Positions 47,501 to 55,405 of a stretch of DNA of 64,000 nt are shown one piece after another; position 1 is the stretch's first letter, and the number at the start of each line of letters is the position of its first letter. Both the position numbers and the translations under genes were made by a program. The stretch is taken from contig JAUUZQ010000005.1 in assembly GCA_030589895.1 (NCBI GenBank), forward strand, positions 1-64,000, in the 5' to 3' direction. Source of the DNA: Bacteroidales bacterium (lineage in GTDB: Bacteria > Bacteroidota > Bacteroidia > Bacteroidales > GCA-2748055). Below the pieces are notes generated by a model. It worked only from the letters and a program-made list of their open reading frames with translations. It was not told the origin of the DNA and did no database searches.

Positions 47501-47573
47501 TTACGGCACTATTAAAAAGCAGCAGGCTCAATAGAACCAGCGAAATCTGGAAAAGGCTCCTCATCATCTTCAC
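44514..47573 (-). CDS. GH3 beta-N-acetylglucosaminidase fused to a beta-lactamase-like serine hydrolase
   Basis: 1019 residues with an N-terminal signal sequence or anchor. Residues about 50-390 are a NagZ-type GH3 domain: TAKHFPGHGDTEHDSHKTLP with the NagZ His/Asp catalytic loop, and the nucleophile Asp in GLCVTDALSM. A linker and GH3 C-terminal-like domain reach about 600. Residues about 625-1010 are a class-C beta-lactamase/transpeptidase-like domain with SLTK, YSDLGYYLL and YGHSGFTG. The fusion is widespread in Bacteroidota and suggests peptidoglycan fragment turnover in the periplasm. A TATCTTTG -7 box lies just upstream. Confidence 0.92.
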   Translation of the reverse strand: MKMMRSLFQISLVLLSLLLFNSAVISLNTQEESVELPVSIDPPFLQADSAWVDSLMLQMTLEEKIAQMLMIHAYSNLDVSQTRELEKQIRNYKVGGIMFLKGHPLRQAHLTNRLQEVSEIPLMIAMDAEWGLAMRLDSVISYPQQMMLGAISDNSLIYQMGNEIAEQLKDLGVHMNFAPVADINNNPKNPVINTRSFGEQRDNVSEKVISYFKGMQDNGLLVTAKHFPGHGDTEHDSHKTLPLINHPISRLDSIELYPFKKSIKNGVSGIMLAHLQVPALDSTPDRATSLSEKVVKDLLQQEMGFKGLCVTDALSMNGVVNYFKPGALELEAVKAGNDILLMPSDVRKVINTIHRAVKRGVITEEEIDIHCRKILMAKSWLGLEKQKPVDTDGLHQKLNAKLYLPLQHQLIENAITLLRNENELIPFSDLSTLQLATLNIGAENETPFTQTLDLYLTGKHYFFNDLDNFPQWEDFAGELVSYNTLIVNIHKTKVRTAGFGITEDTRQFLKSIQFNGNIVLNLFGYPYALGELDSLDLFDAIVVSYSEDLLNQQYSAQGLFGGISFTGTIPVAAGSWFPAGSGVRSNGGSRLKYSIPENVGMSSDTLQLIDEIVQNAIREKAIPGCQVLVARRGEVIWNKSYGYHTYRNRVKVKNGDIYDLASLTKISAAIPSLMLLQDQQKFSVDSSLKAYLPSIDTSDKGDLLIREILTHQSGLAAWIPFYQSTLETLDTSETLFSNNFSYKYPLKLGGGSFANRNIIYKDSIYTKVYSEDFSLQVAGDMFMRNDYRDSIYRAILNSPLGDKTYKYSDLGYYLLYQAIENLSDTLLYPFTWFNFYGPLGAETLGFVPLKRFDSERIVPTENDIIFRKQLLRGYVHDPGAAMLGGICGHAGLFSNANDLAKLMQMYLNNGEYGGEVYIDSATIAQYTSCQYCEDGNRRGLGFDRPIVDEENAGPACDSASALSYGHSGFTGTIAWMDPEQDLLYIFLSNRIHPDQENLKLITMNVRTDIQELLYKALED

Positions 47574-47593
47574 ATTATCTGAGTATTCGATTA

Positions 47594-47601
47594 CAAAGAT
47601 A
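47594..47601 (-). promoter_or_regulatory. Candidate -7 box of the GH3-beta-lactamase gene
   Basis: Minus-strand TATCTTTG fits TAnnTTTG, 21 bp upstream of the ATG at 47573. The region where a -33 element would sit merges with the AG-rich repeat at 47610-47664. Confidence 0.35.
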
Positions 47602-47609
47602 GAATTAAC

Positions 47610-47664
47610 AAGGTAAAAGTGAAAAGTAAAAAGGTAAAAGTGAAAAGTAAAAAGGTAAAAGTGG
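47610..47664. repeat. 21-bp tandem repeat upstream of the GH3 gene
   Basis: Two perfect 21-bp units starting AAGGTAAAAGTGAAAAGTAA lie at 47610-47630 and 47631-47651, with a 13-bp partial third copy to 47664. The repeat abuts the stop codon of the C1 peptidase gene (47666) and shares its core with 6913-6945. Confidence 0.9.
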
Positions 47665-47665
47665 T

Positions 47666-48856
47666 TTACAAGTCAAGCTTCTTTGTTATGCTTTTTGACA
47701 ATGCATCTTTATGAACCATGAAGAAAATGGTATTAGCTTTCATAAACGCCTCTGAAGCATAAAAGTAACCTTCGTATATGTGTGATTCTACACCCCATGA
47801 GTTTTTGACTTTGTAAAAGGTCTTTCCATCCTGGTCAGTCGCCATCCCGGTGATGTGCATCAGATGGTCGTCTGTGGTAAGGTAATTATCAAAGGCCTCC
47901 TGGCGCATCTCCTGTGTAATATCCTTTTCAACTTTCGGAGAAGAGAAATTGTACATCAAGGCCTTTTTCTCCCTGGCTGAAAGTTCATCCCATTTTGCTC
48001 TCTCCAGGTTGTCAATATTTTCAACTGTTTGCTCCGGAATCAATGCTTCACCTCTTTTCCAGTCGAATCCTTTATCGCTGACATCAGCATCCCAGCATAC
48101 TGTATACCCATTTGCCAAAGCATTGTCCAATATATCTATCAATTCATCAAGGGGAACATTGTTTATTTCATTCCAGCCCCAGTTATCAGGAATTTCAAGA
48201 ATAAAAGGTTCATAAAATGGATGGTGCGTAAATGAACCAACTGTTACAAAATCTTCAGGATTTAAACCAAGGCTATTCCCAAATGTCACAGGAGTATAAT
48301 CCTGACCTTTAGAGGAAAATGATTCGGGTATTTCTCCCAGGTAGGCATCTAAAATTCCATTAAAGGCTTTCAACCATCCTGAAGAGAGTTTCTGATTTCT
48401 GTTTTTAAGTACAGCGTCGATATAGCCTTTCAGTACTTCATCCATTTCTCCATGCACGTGGCCTTTTTCTCCTATGACCTCTCCCTCATAAGCCTCCTCA
48501 GTTAGCAATCCATATTTCTTCCACACAAGGATCATATCTTGTGCCAGTCCGCCCTGTCCGAAATTAGTTTTACCATGCATCCTGACATATTTCTCAGCTT
48601 TTTCAGCATAAGACGCTCTTACCAAAAACATTTCAGACAGATCATACTCACCCTTTCCAACTCTGATCAGTTCAGCCTCAAGAAATGAAATAACAGCGAA
48701 ACTCCAGCATGTTCCTGACCTGTGCTGATCTTTTACTGAAGTAACAGGAATATCAATCTTATCATCAAATTTATACCCACCCTCTTGTCCGTTAATTACC
48801 TGCAAATTAAAAGCAAGAAGTAAAAATACGGAGATCAAGGTAACTCTCTTATTCAT
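47666..48856 (-). CDS. C1-family cysteine aminopeptidase (bleomycin hydrolase/PepC-like), exported
   Basis: 396 residues with a signal peptide (ending NLQVINGQE). Papain-fold catalytic residues: Cys in RSGTCWSFAVISFLEAEL (landmark RSGTCWSF), His in LMHITGMA and Asn in YKVKNSWGV. Homologues in Bacteroidota are annotated as aminopeptidase C / bleomycin hydrolase. Export to the periplasm is unusual for classical PepC but common in this phylum. Confidence 0.93.
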   Translation of the reverse strand: MNKRVTLISVFLLLAFNLQVINGQEGGYKFDDKIDIPVTSVKDQHRSGTCWSFAVISFLEAELIRVGKGEYDLSEMFLVRASYAEKAEKYVRMHGKTNFGQGGLAQDMILVWKKYGLLTEEAYEGEVIGEKGHVHGEMDEVLKGYIDAVLKNRNQKLSSGWLKAFNGILDAYLGEIPESFSSKGQDYTPVTFGNSLGLNPEDFVTVGSFTHHPFYEPFILEIPDNWGWNEINNVPLDELIDILDNALANGYTVCWDADVSDKGFDWKRGEALIPEQTVENIDNLERAKWDELSAREKKALMYNFSSPKVEKDITQEMRQEAFDNYLTTDDHLMHITGMATDQDGKTFYKVKNSWGVESHIYEGYFYASEAFMKANTIFFMVHKDALSKSITKKLDL

Positions 48857-48914
48857 AGCTGATTATTGATTTAAATAATATTTATTTGTCAAGTTAATGC
48901 TTGCTTAAATTTTT

Positions 48915-48993
48915 TAGTGCCTGCAAGAAAACTCTGCAAAATTATAAATGTTTGACTTCGTCGTGCTCGTAAACTCGGTTCTTACAGGCACTA
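48915..48993. repeat. 79-bp element with 15-bp terminal inverted repeats
   Basis: TAGTGCCTGCAAGAA at 48915-48929 is inverted at 48979-48993 with 14 of 15 matches, around 49 bp. A near-copy of GTCAAGTT lies on both sides (48888-48895 and 48998-49005). There is no T-run at either end suited to an intrinsic terminator. It may be a small non-autonomous repeat element or a folded RNA; only one copy is in the window. Confidence 0.5.
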
Positions 48994-49050
48994 TTTAGTC
49001 AAGTTCAGAAAAAAGCAAGACTGCAAAAGTGTAAAGATTTTCTGATATCA

Positions 49051-49908
49051 TCAAATTGATAATGTATTAATAAACTCATGAACCTTCTCTGCATAGGTTC
49101 TGGAAACCGGAATTTTCAGTTCTTCAAATGTGTCAATGTAAATGAAGAGACTTGTACCTGTTAAGCGAACCATTTTCACATTTTCAAAATTCACCATATA
49201 GGAGCGATGACATCTTCTGATCAGTGTTTTTTCAAGTTCCTTTTCAAGTCGCTTCATTGTATTTCTAAGCATATATTTCTTGATCCTATCCTGGTATTCA
49301 AAAAATATAGTTACATAATTATCGGTTGATTCTATGTAGAGCACATCTGCTGAGTTAACAGAAAATCTCATTTTGTTGGTTTCATCATAAAAATTGATCA
49401 ATTTTTTGCTACTGTATTCATGTGAAGTTGCCTGTGAAAGTACCTGCAACTGTCGCTTTTGATCTTTCCATAAGTACCACAACCAACTTAAGGAATAAGG
49501 AATAGCAAGAACAAACAGTGTGGCAAATAGCAGTTTGATATATTGTGATGAGATATGATCGGAATTTTCGAGCAGATAGATATCCATCAGGGTGTAAACC
49601 AATGCCAGAAGGAGAATCTCCTGTGTAATCCATAAAATATAAATAATGAAATTAATTCTTCGCTTTTTGCCAATGGCCACGAAAATAAGTCTGCTAAAAA
49701 CGATAAACAGCATCCCTGCAAGGATATAGAGACTTGAATAGAAGAAAAACTCAACTTCACCCGCATCAAACCACGATGCTGCATTGAAAGGCGAATAAAT
49801 ATTAATAAATACCAAAGCAAATATTGCAGTAAAGAGGATTTGTTGAAGAACGTTGGTTCTATCCTTCAGGTAAGCCGGTATTTCTTTTAGCAGAAAGTTC
49901 ATTATCAA
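49051..49908 (-). CDS. Membrane-anchored LytTR-family transcriptional regulator
   Basis: 285 residues. Four hydrophobic segments occupy about 20-155 (for example ILFTAIFALVFINIY, LYILAGMLFIVF, IILYILW-like and LLFATLFVLAIPYSL). The LytTR DNA-binding domain covers about 180-280 with VLYIESTDNYVTIFFE, LIRRCHRSYMVN and FEELKIPVSRTY. No receiver domain is present, so the membrane part probably senses the signal directly. Targets are unknown; the divergent alpha/beta-hydrolase-like gene at 50252 is a candidate by position. Confidence 0.92.
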   Translation of the reverse strand: MIMNFLLKEIPAYLKDRTNVLQQILFTAIFALVFINIYSPFNAASWFDAGEVEFFFYSSLYILAGMLFIVFSRLIFVAIGKKRRINFIIYILWITQEILLLALVYTLMDIYLLENSDHISSQYIKLLFATLFVLAIPYSLSWLWYLWKDQKRQLQVLSQATSHEYSSKKLINFYDETNKMRFSVNSADVLYIESTDNYVTIFFEYQDRIKKYMLRNTMKRLEKELEKTLIRRCHRSYMVNFENVKMVRLTGTSLFIYIDTFEELKIPVSRTYAEKVHEFINTLSI

Positions 49909-50251
49909 TTGCTGAACAATTTCATGTTTTTTGTCCTGTTATCCTGAAACCAGTTCAAGATTACAGTACAGGGATGAGCTTTGATTGACAAAAATAACAG
50001 ATTTCATTTAGCATTTTCGTAAATCCGGACTTTTATTTTCGCTTGGTGAATTCAATCATCCCACTATTCAGGATTTCACCCCAATAGCAAGTCAGATCGT
50101 ACCAGCATTGGGGTGTATACCCCTGGTATTTCTTTCTGAAATTAAGTTTGCAGAGCTTTGTATAAAGTAAAAACTAAATAGCTCTTGACTACTAAGGGTA
50201 GTTTCACTGACCGGGCTTAGATTGGGATTAATAATTAATAAGAAACGACAC
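49909..50251. other. Divergent intergenic region with inverted repeats
   Basis: The 343-bp region between the LytTR gene and the hydrolase-like gene contains CCCCAAT (50079-50085) / ATTGGGG (50107-50113) and the adjacent GGGGTGTATACCCC near-palindrome. A TAAGTTTG box at 50143-50150 fits the -7 consensus for the rightward gene but no TTG lies at 17-23 bp. No gene was found. Confidence 0.45.
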
Positions 50252-51427
50252 ATGAAACTGAGTACATCATATAACGAACTATTTACGGAATTCAGATCTG
50301 CAAAGCCATTTCATCAACTGGAAGATTACCCTGTAGATATTGTCACCTTGCCATTTATCTCTGATACAAATGGGATATTACCAAAGCGAGAGAAGAAGAG
50401 TCACAAGGAATCACGAAAGTTTTTCCCTGAAAAAGATGCCTATATAAAGGAGAACCAGGAATTTACATACCACATATTCCTGCCACGAGGATACGATAAA
50501 GGAAACAGAGCCATCATGCTGATGCATGGACTCAATGAGAAGAGCTGGAAAAAATATTTGCCATGGGCCCTTTCCCTTACTTTAAAAACAGGTTCTCCGG
50601 TTATCCTTTTTCCCATGGCTTTTCATATGAACAGGGCCCCATCGCTGTGGAGTCAGCCAAGGGTGATGCAAAACCTTATGCTGCGAAGGTCTTCAGTAAT
50701 CAATCAACTGTCTAAATCAACATTCATGAATGCCGCTCTCAGTCACAGGCTGGATAGTTTCCCTCATCGCTTTTATCTCTCAGGATACCAGTCAGCCAAT
50801 GACATGTTCAAGTTGATACAATCGATGAAGCATGGTCTTCACCCCTATTTTCAGGCAGATACCAGGGTTGATCTCTTTGCGTATTCAATTGGAGCCTTTC
50901 TTGCGCAGAATATGTTAATTGCCGATGAAAATGGAGTGCTTAGTGATAGTAAAATCATGCTTTTCTGTGGCGGAGCGGTTTTTAAGGACATGGATGGAGA
51001 ATCGAAATTAATAATGGACAGCAGTGCATTCAAGAAATTGGTGCATTACTTTGTGAATAATCTCGAAAATGACATAGAAGACAATAAGGCATATACACAT
51101 CTTCTAAAAAGATCTTCGTTAGGAAAAGCATTTCGTTCGATGATCGGTCCGGATCTAAATCGTGATTTGAGAGAAGATACTTTCAAGGCCAATGCTGACA
51201 GGATCAAGGTAATCGGACTAAAAAACGACGCTGTAATTCCATCTGATAAGATTGTGGAAACCATGCGTGGCAAAGATCTGAATATTCCCACAGATATAGA
51301 GATTATGGATTTTCCATTTCAGTACTCACATGAGATTCCATTCCCAATTGGGAGAAACAACGAGGATGAATTGGTGGACAAAGGGTTTGAGGAAGTGTTT
51401 AGTAAAACTGCTGAGTTTTTTTGTTAA
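50252..51427 (+). CDS. Alpha/beta-hydrolase-like protein (DUF6051-like)
   Basis: About 391 residues from ATG 50252 (MKLSTSYNELFTEF). No signal peptide. An alpha/beta-hydrolase core is suggested by AIMLMHGLNEKSW (oxyanion-type HG), a serine elbow DLFAYSIGAFLAQN (YSIGA, approximating GxSxG), and a late His in FQYSHEIPFP with DAVIPSDK before it as candidate acid. It resembles the DUF6051 family, as far as I recall, for which no function is known to me. It is divergent from the LytTR regulator. Confidence 0.75.
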   Translation: MKLSTSYNELFTEFRSAKPFHQLEDYPVDIVTLPFISDTNGILPKREKKSHKESRKFFPEKDAYIKENQEFTYHIFLPRGYDKGNRAIMLMHGLNEKSWKKYLPWALSLTLKTGSPVILFPMAFHMNRAPSLWSQPRVMQNLMLRRSSVINQLSKSTFMNAALSHRLDSFPHRFYLSGYQSANDMFKLIQSMKHGLHPYFQADTRVDLFAYSIGAFLAQNMLIADENGVLSDSKIMLFCGGAVFKDMDGESKLIMDSSAFKKLVHYFVNNLENDIEDNKAYTHLLKRSSLGKAFRSMIGPDLNRDLREDTFKANADRIKVIGLKNDAVIPSDKIVETMRGKDLNIPTDIEIMDFPFQYSHEIPFPIGRNNEDELVDKGFEEVFSKTAEFFC

Positions 51428-51451
51428 GGTTGCGGGGTGCCTGCTACCGCC

Positions 51452-53380
51452 TTACTCTACACCAATAATCTTCAGCTCTGTCCTTCTGTTCTTTGCTTTC
51501 CCTTCCTCTGTTTCATTGGAGTCAATGGCTCTGGAATCACCATATCCCCTGGATTCCAGTCTATCCGTTGAAATTCCTTTACTGAGAAGATATTTCACCA
51601 CCCCGGCTGCCCTCATTTCAGACAATTCCATATTGTGCTTTGCGCTACCTGTATTGTCTGTATGTCCTGAAATTTCAATCCTTATATTGGTATTAAGTTC
51701 CAAAAAGTCATAAATCTTATTGAGTTCAATGGTCGATTGATTCTTCAGCATATAAGAGTCAGTATCGAAAAACAGATTATTCAGCACAATCATTTTTCCT
51801 TTTTTGATTGGTTCCAGCGGAATATTCTTCACAAAAGGATGCAGGTTTGAATATTCCTGCTCCATAGCAAAATGGTCTGAATAAAAAAGGAATCCCGGTT
51901 GAGAAACATTAAATGCATAGCTAGCCTGAGAAGGTAAACTGATGAGGTAATCTCCCTCACCTTCATTCGAATTTGATTCCATTACAAGATCCCCTGATTC
52001 CAGATCAATCAACTGAAATGTCGCCTTTATGCCTTTCATATTCCTTGAATCATATACTCTTCCTGTCATGTATGAAACAGGTATCGGCCTAACACTCTTT
52101 GGCAGTTCAAAGGTAAAGATATCGATATCTGTTCCTTCCCTTCTGTTTGATGAGAAATATGCACGATCACCCATGGCATTTACGATCATACCAATTTCCT
52201 CATTATGCGTATTAATCGGATAACCCAGATTCTCAGGTGCCGACCATGTATAATCAGACTTTAAGCGAGAAATAAACAGATCGCCCTGTCCCATTCCAAT
52301 CCAACCATCCGATGAAAAATAAAGTGATTGCTGGTCGGGGTGTATAAAAGGGGATTGTTCTATTCCCGGACTATTTATACTATCACCCATATTTACGGGA
52401 GCTCCCCACCTATCTCCTTGAAGTTCAGACATCCATATATCATAATCTCCTAATCCACCCGGCCTGTTACTGGTAAAGAACAATCTCCTTCCATCCGCTG
52501 AAATTGCAGGATGCTTTTCGCTGTAAGCAGTATTGATAAGATCACCCATGTTAACCGGCTTGCTCCATTTTCCATTCTCAATTTTGGAGTAGTACAAGTC
52601 GCACATTCTCCCATGTCCATCTGCACGATTACAAGCTGTGAAATAGATATATTTTCCATCAGCAGTAATTGTCTGGGCACCTTCATTTTTGTTAGAATTC
52701 ACCGGAGGTCCGAGGTCCACTCTTTTCCTCCAGATTCCGTCCTCTTTTTTGGCATAATAGAAATCTTCCTGAAGCGATGTCCTCTCAGGAGGATATGCAG
52801 GATTCATTGGTCCTTTTACAGTAAAAAAGAGTGTAAGTTCATCTATGGAGAGTGATGGCCAGTACTCCGACAATAAAGAGTTAATGGAATCACCCAGGTT
52901 CTCAGGCTCAAAGTGCACCGGATTTTCAACAGCCCAAATTGCAAAATCTGTATTCAGCCTTAAAACTCCTACCCTGGCAAGTGAGATTTTATCCATAATT
53001 CCAAAGCTCTCCCATCGCTGTATATGTTCCCGCGTTTTATAGTATTCACCAACTGAAAATTCCACCTCAGCCACTTTAAGAAATCCATCCGGATTGGCAC
53101 CGGGATCAACTTCAAGTCCTTTTAAAAAATAACTTGCCGCCTCAGAACCCATGTTTTTATCCAGGTAAATCTGAGCCAGCATATACCAGGCCTCAATGAA
53201 CTGATCATCCGCCTTAAGCGCTTTACATACCAAAGCCTCTGCTTCCAAGTCATTTCTTGAACGAAATTGCAATTGGGCCTTTTCATAAATCTTAATGGCC
53301 TTTTTTGAATTGGTGGAGTATTGTCCGAATACAGGCATACTCATCAGGAAGAGTAAAACTAAAAGCTGTCGAACTTTCAT
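51452..53380 (-). CDS. PorE-like TPR / PD40 propeller / OmpA-family protein
   Basis: 642 residues: signal peptide (1-20, PVFGQYS), TPR repeats (about 25-130), a WD40-like PD40 propeller (about 165-410, repeats such as LFFTSNRPGGLGDYDIWM and LYFSSDGWIGMGQGDLFIS), a carboxypeptidase-regulatory-like beta domain (about 430-500), and a C-terminal OmpA domain with ISGHTDNTGSAKHNMELSEMR (landmark SGHTDNTG) for peptidoglycan binding. This domain order matches PorE of the type IX secretion system, though paralogues are common. It is consistent with the T9SS cargo at 0.7 and 61 kb. Confidence 0.85.
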   Translation of the reverse strand: MKVRQLLVLLFLMSMPVFGQYSTNSKKAIKIYEKAQLQFRSRNDLEAEALVCKALKADDQFIEAWYMLAQIYLDKNMGSEAASYFLKGLEVDPGANPDGFLKVAEVEFSVGEYYKTREHIQRWESFGIMDKISLARVGVLRLNTDFAIWAVENPVHFEPENLGDSINSLLSEYWPSLSIDELTLFFTVKGPMNPAYPPERTSLQEDFYYAKKEDGIWRKRVDLGPPVNSNKNEGAQTITADGKYIYFTACNRADGHGRMCDLYYSKIENGKWSKPVNMGDLINTAYSEKHPAISADGRRLFFTSNRPGGLGDYDIWMSELQGDRWGAPVNMGDSINSPGIEQSPFIHPDQQSLYFSSDGWIGMGQGDLFISRLKSDYTWSAPENLGYPINTHNEEIGMIVNAMGDRAYFSSNRREGTDIDIFTFELPKSVRPIPVSYMTGRVYDSRNMKGIKATFQLIDLESGDLVMESNSNEGEGDYLISLPSQASYAFNVSQPGFLFYSDHFAMEQEYSNLHPFVKNIPLEPIKKGKMIVLNNLFFDTDSYMLKNQSTIELNKIYDFLELNTNIRIEISGHTDNTGSAKHNMELSEMRAAGVVKYLLSKGISTDRLESRGYGDSRAIDSNETEEGKAKNRRTELKIIGVE

Positions 53381-53398
53381 TGCAGTAGTATTTGTGGA

Positions 53399-54028
53399 TT
53401 ACGGTATATGCATATACTTATGCGCTTGAATTGAGATCTGCCAATTTGGGTTTTCTTTTACAAATTCTATAATTATGGGAAGAACTTCTTCTCTGACGCT
53501 CCATTCCGGTTGCAGATAAAGTTTACAATTTTCATTAACCAAACCTGAATGCTCAATGGCCCAATCCAGATCTTCCTCCCCTGTTACAATTACTTTTAGC
53601 TCGTGTGCTACCTTGTGTATATCACCAACAGGAGGCATATTTCGTTTTGGCGAAAGACAAATCCAGTCCCAGTCACCAGTTAATTCATATGCACCACTAG
53701 TCTCTAAAAAAGTTTTGATTCCCTTCTCTTTCAACATTTCTGTTAAGGGATTCATATTAGCCATCAATGGCTCCCCTCCTGTAACGACAACTGCGGCAGC
53801 CGGATTCGCTGAAGCATGATCCACGATCTGCCGGATATCCACAGGTGGATGAAGATCGGGGTTCCATGAAAACTTAGTATCACACCAGCTACAACCAACG
53901 TCGCAACCACCAATACGTATAAAATAAGCAGCAGAACCAGTATGGTAGCCCTCTCCCTGCAGGGTATAAAATTCCTCAACCAGAGGTAATTTCATTCCGT
54001 CATCAAATAAGTCTTCGCTCTTCTTCAC
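53399..54028 (-). CDS. queE: 7-carboxy-7-deazaguanine synthase (radical SAM)
   Basis: 209 residues. The cluster-binding motif is the QueE-type C-x3-C-x2-C in GGCDVGCSWCDTKFSW, preceded by EEFYTLQGEGYHTGSAA, which is diagnostic. VVTGGEPLM follows. The enzyme makes the 7-deazaguanine core from 6-carboxytetrahydropterin in queuosine synthesis. It lies 15 bp downstream of the alkaline phosphatase gene, with no other que gene in the window. Confidence 0.95.
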   Translation of the reverse strand: MKKSEDLFDDGMKLPLVEEFYTLQGEGYHTGSAAYFIRIGGCDVGCSWCDTKFSWNPDLHPPVDIRQIVDHASANPAAAVVVTGGEPLMANMNPLTEMLKEKGIKTFLETSGAYELTGDWDWICLSPKRNMPPVGDIHKVAHELKVIVTGEEDLDWAIEHSGLVNENCKLYLQPEWSVREEVLPIIIEFVKENPNWQISIQAHKYMHIP

Positions 54029-54043
54029 ACTTCAAATCTTCAA

Positions 54044-55138
54044 TTATTCAGTAATGATACCCCAGGCCTTTTCAAAACGTTCCTTGAATCCTGTATTCTC
54101 AAATATCCCGGTAAACAACTCAGCAAATGGTCCATATGAATAAACCGGAATTAGCTGACCTGTATGACCTCCTGTGGTAAATACAGTTTCAACTGAACCA
54201 GAATCGAAATCACCATTCAGTACGATCATTCCACCAGTTTCATGGTCAGCAGTGATCACTACCAGGGTCTCGCCATCCGCCTTTGCAAAATCCAGTGCAA
54301 CTTTAACGGCTTTATCGAAATCCAGTGTTTCAGTAACAACATAATCCTGATCGTTGTCATGTCCACCCCAATCTATTTGTGAACCTTCGATCATGATGAA
54401 AAAACCTTTCTCATTTTGACTCAATAGTTCCAGAGCTTTCTTTGTGGCAATGGCCAGCATATCACCTCTACCTTCAGTTGCACGCGGATTTGAGCCTTCA
54501 GCAGTAAAAGCAGCTAGTTTTCCATCTGTTACACCAGCCAATTCGCCCATGCTTCTGGTAACTGTATATCCTTTCTCCTCCAACTCTTTTGTTAGGTCTC
54601 GACCATCTTCTCTCTTGGTAAAATTATCAAGTCCACCTCCAATAAAAACATCAATATCCGTAAGGAGAAAATCTAATGCAATGGCTTCATAATTACCGCG
54701 ACTTGTATCATTGGCAATAAAAGTAGCCGGTGTAGCATGGGTTATAGTGGATGTAGCGACGAGACCTGTTGCGTATCCGTTTTTCTCCCCCACCTTTAAA
54801 ATAGATTCCAGTTCGTTCTTCTCAATATCAACGCCAATCGCTCCGTTGTACGTTTTTTTACCACAAGCCATTGCAGTACCACTTGCCCCGCTATCTGTGA
54901 TATATCTACTTGCTGAATATGTCTTTTGAAGACCTACATGCGTAATTTCCTCAAGTGCAAGTGTTCCTCCATTCGCTGTCATCGCAGCATACATATGGTT
55001 CAATCCCATTCCATCGCCTATCATAAAAATGATATTCTTCACATTTTGTTGCTCAACATTATTCTGAGTTAATGAATTACAAGAGATTACAAATAACAAA
55101 GTAAAAGTGATCAATACAGTTAAAGCCTTAGTTTTCAT
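54044..55138 (-). CDS. Alkaline phosphatase, lipoprotein
   Basis: 364 residues. Lipoprotein signal LLFVISCNS. Metal and nucleophile sites: FMIGDGMGLNHMYAA, the Ser nucleophile in YITDSGASGTAMACG, MIEGSQIDWGGHDND, VITADHETGG and TTGGHTGQLIPVYSYG. The compact size fits Bacteroidota alkaline phosphatases, shorter than the E. coli PhoA. It releases phosphate from organic esters at the envelope, likely for phosphate supply. Confidence 0.94.
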   Translation of the reverse strand: MKTKALTVLITFTLLFVISCNSLTQNNVEQQNVKNIIFMIGDGMGLNHMYAAMTANGGTLALEEITHVGLQKTYSASRYITDSGASGTAMACGKKTYNGAIGVDIEKNELESILKVGEKNGYATGLVATSTITHATPATFIANDTSRGNYEAIALDFLLTDIDVFIGGGLDNFTKREDGRDLTKELEEKGYTVTRSMGELAGVTDGKLAAFTAEGSNPRATEGRGDMLAIATKKALELLSQNEKGFFIMIEGSQIDWGGHDNDQDYVVTETLDFDKAVKVALDFAKADGETLVVITADHETGGMIVLNGDFDSGSVETVFTTGGHTGQLIPVYSYGPFAELFTGIFENTGFKERFEKAWGIITE

Positions 55139-55356
55139 CGATTTAATAAATATTTTTTAATAATTTCTTCAATAAACAGACAATCAATTCAAAGTGCAAG
55201 ATAGCAATTGTAGTAAAATAATTAGTGTTAAATAAATCACCTGTTTCTACAAAAATGAATAACAGTTTTTTGTTGCATAACTTATACTATTATATCAAGA
55301 ATTCAGATTTAATTCCTATTTCCGTGGGGATGTTTGAAAGAATCTTCATTTTAATC

Positions 55357-55385
55357 TTTGTGATTCGGGCTTTTTTGTATTTTCG
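55357..55385 (+). promoter_or_regulatory. Candidate promoter of the Gfo/Idh/MocA gene
   Basis: TTTG (55357-55360) and TATTTTCG (55378-55385, one mismatch to TAnnTTTG) are spaced by 17 bp, 20 bp upstream of the start codon at 55406. Confidence 0.38.
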
Positions 55386-55405
55386 CTTAACACTAAAAGA
55401 AAAAT

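Noticed and set aside
48915-48993. Reading the dyad as an integron attC site.
   Set aside because: No RYYYAAC/GTTRRRY core pair or cassette-like neighbour is visible.
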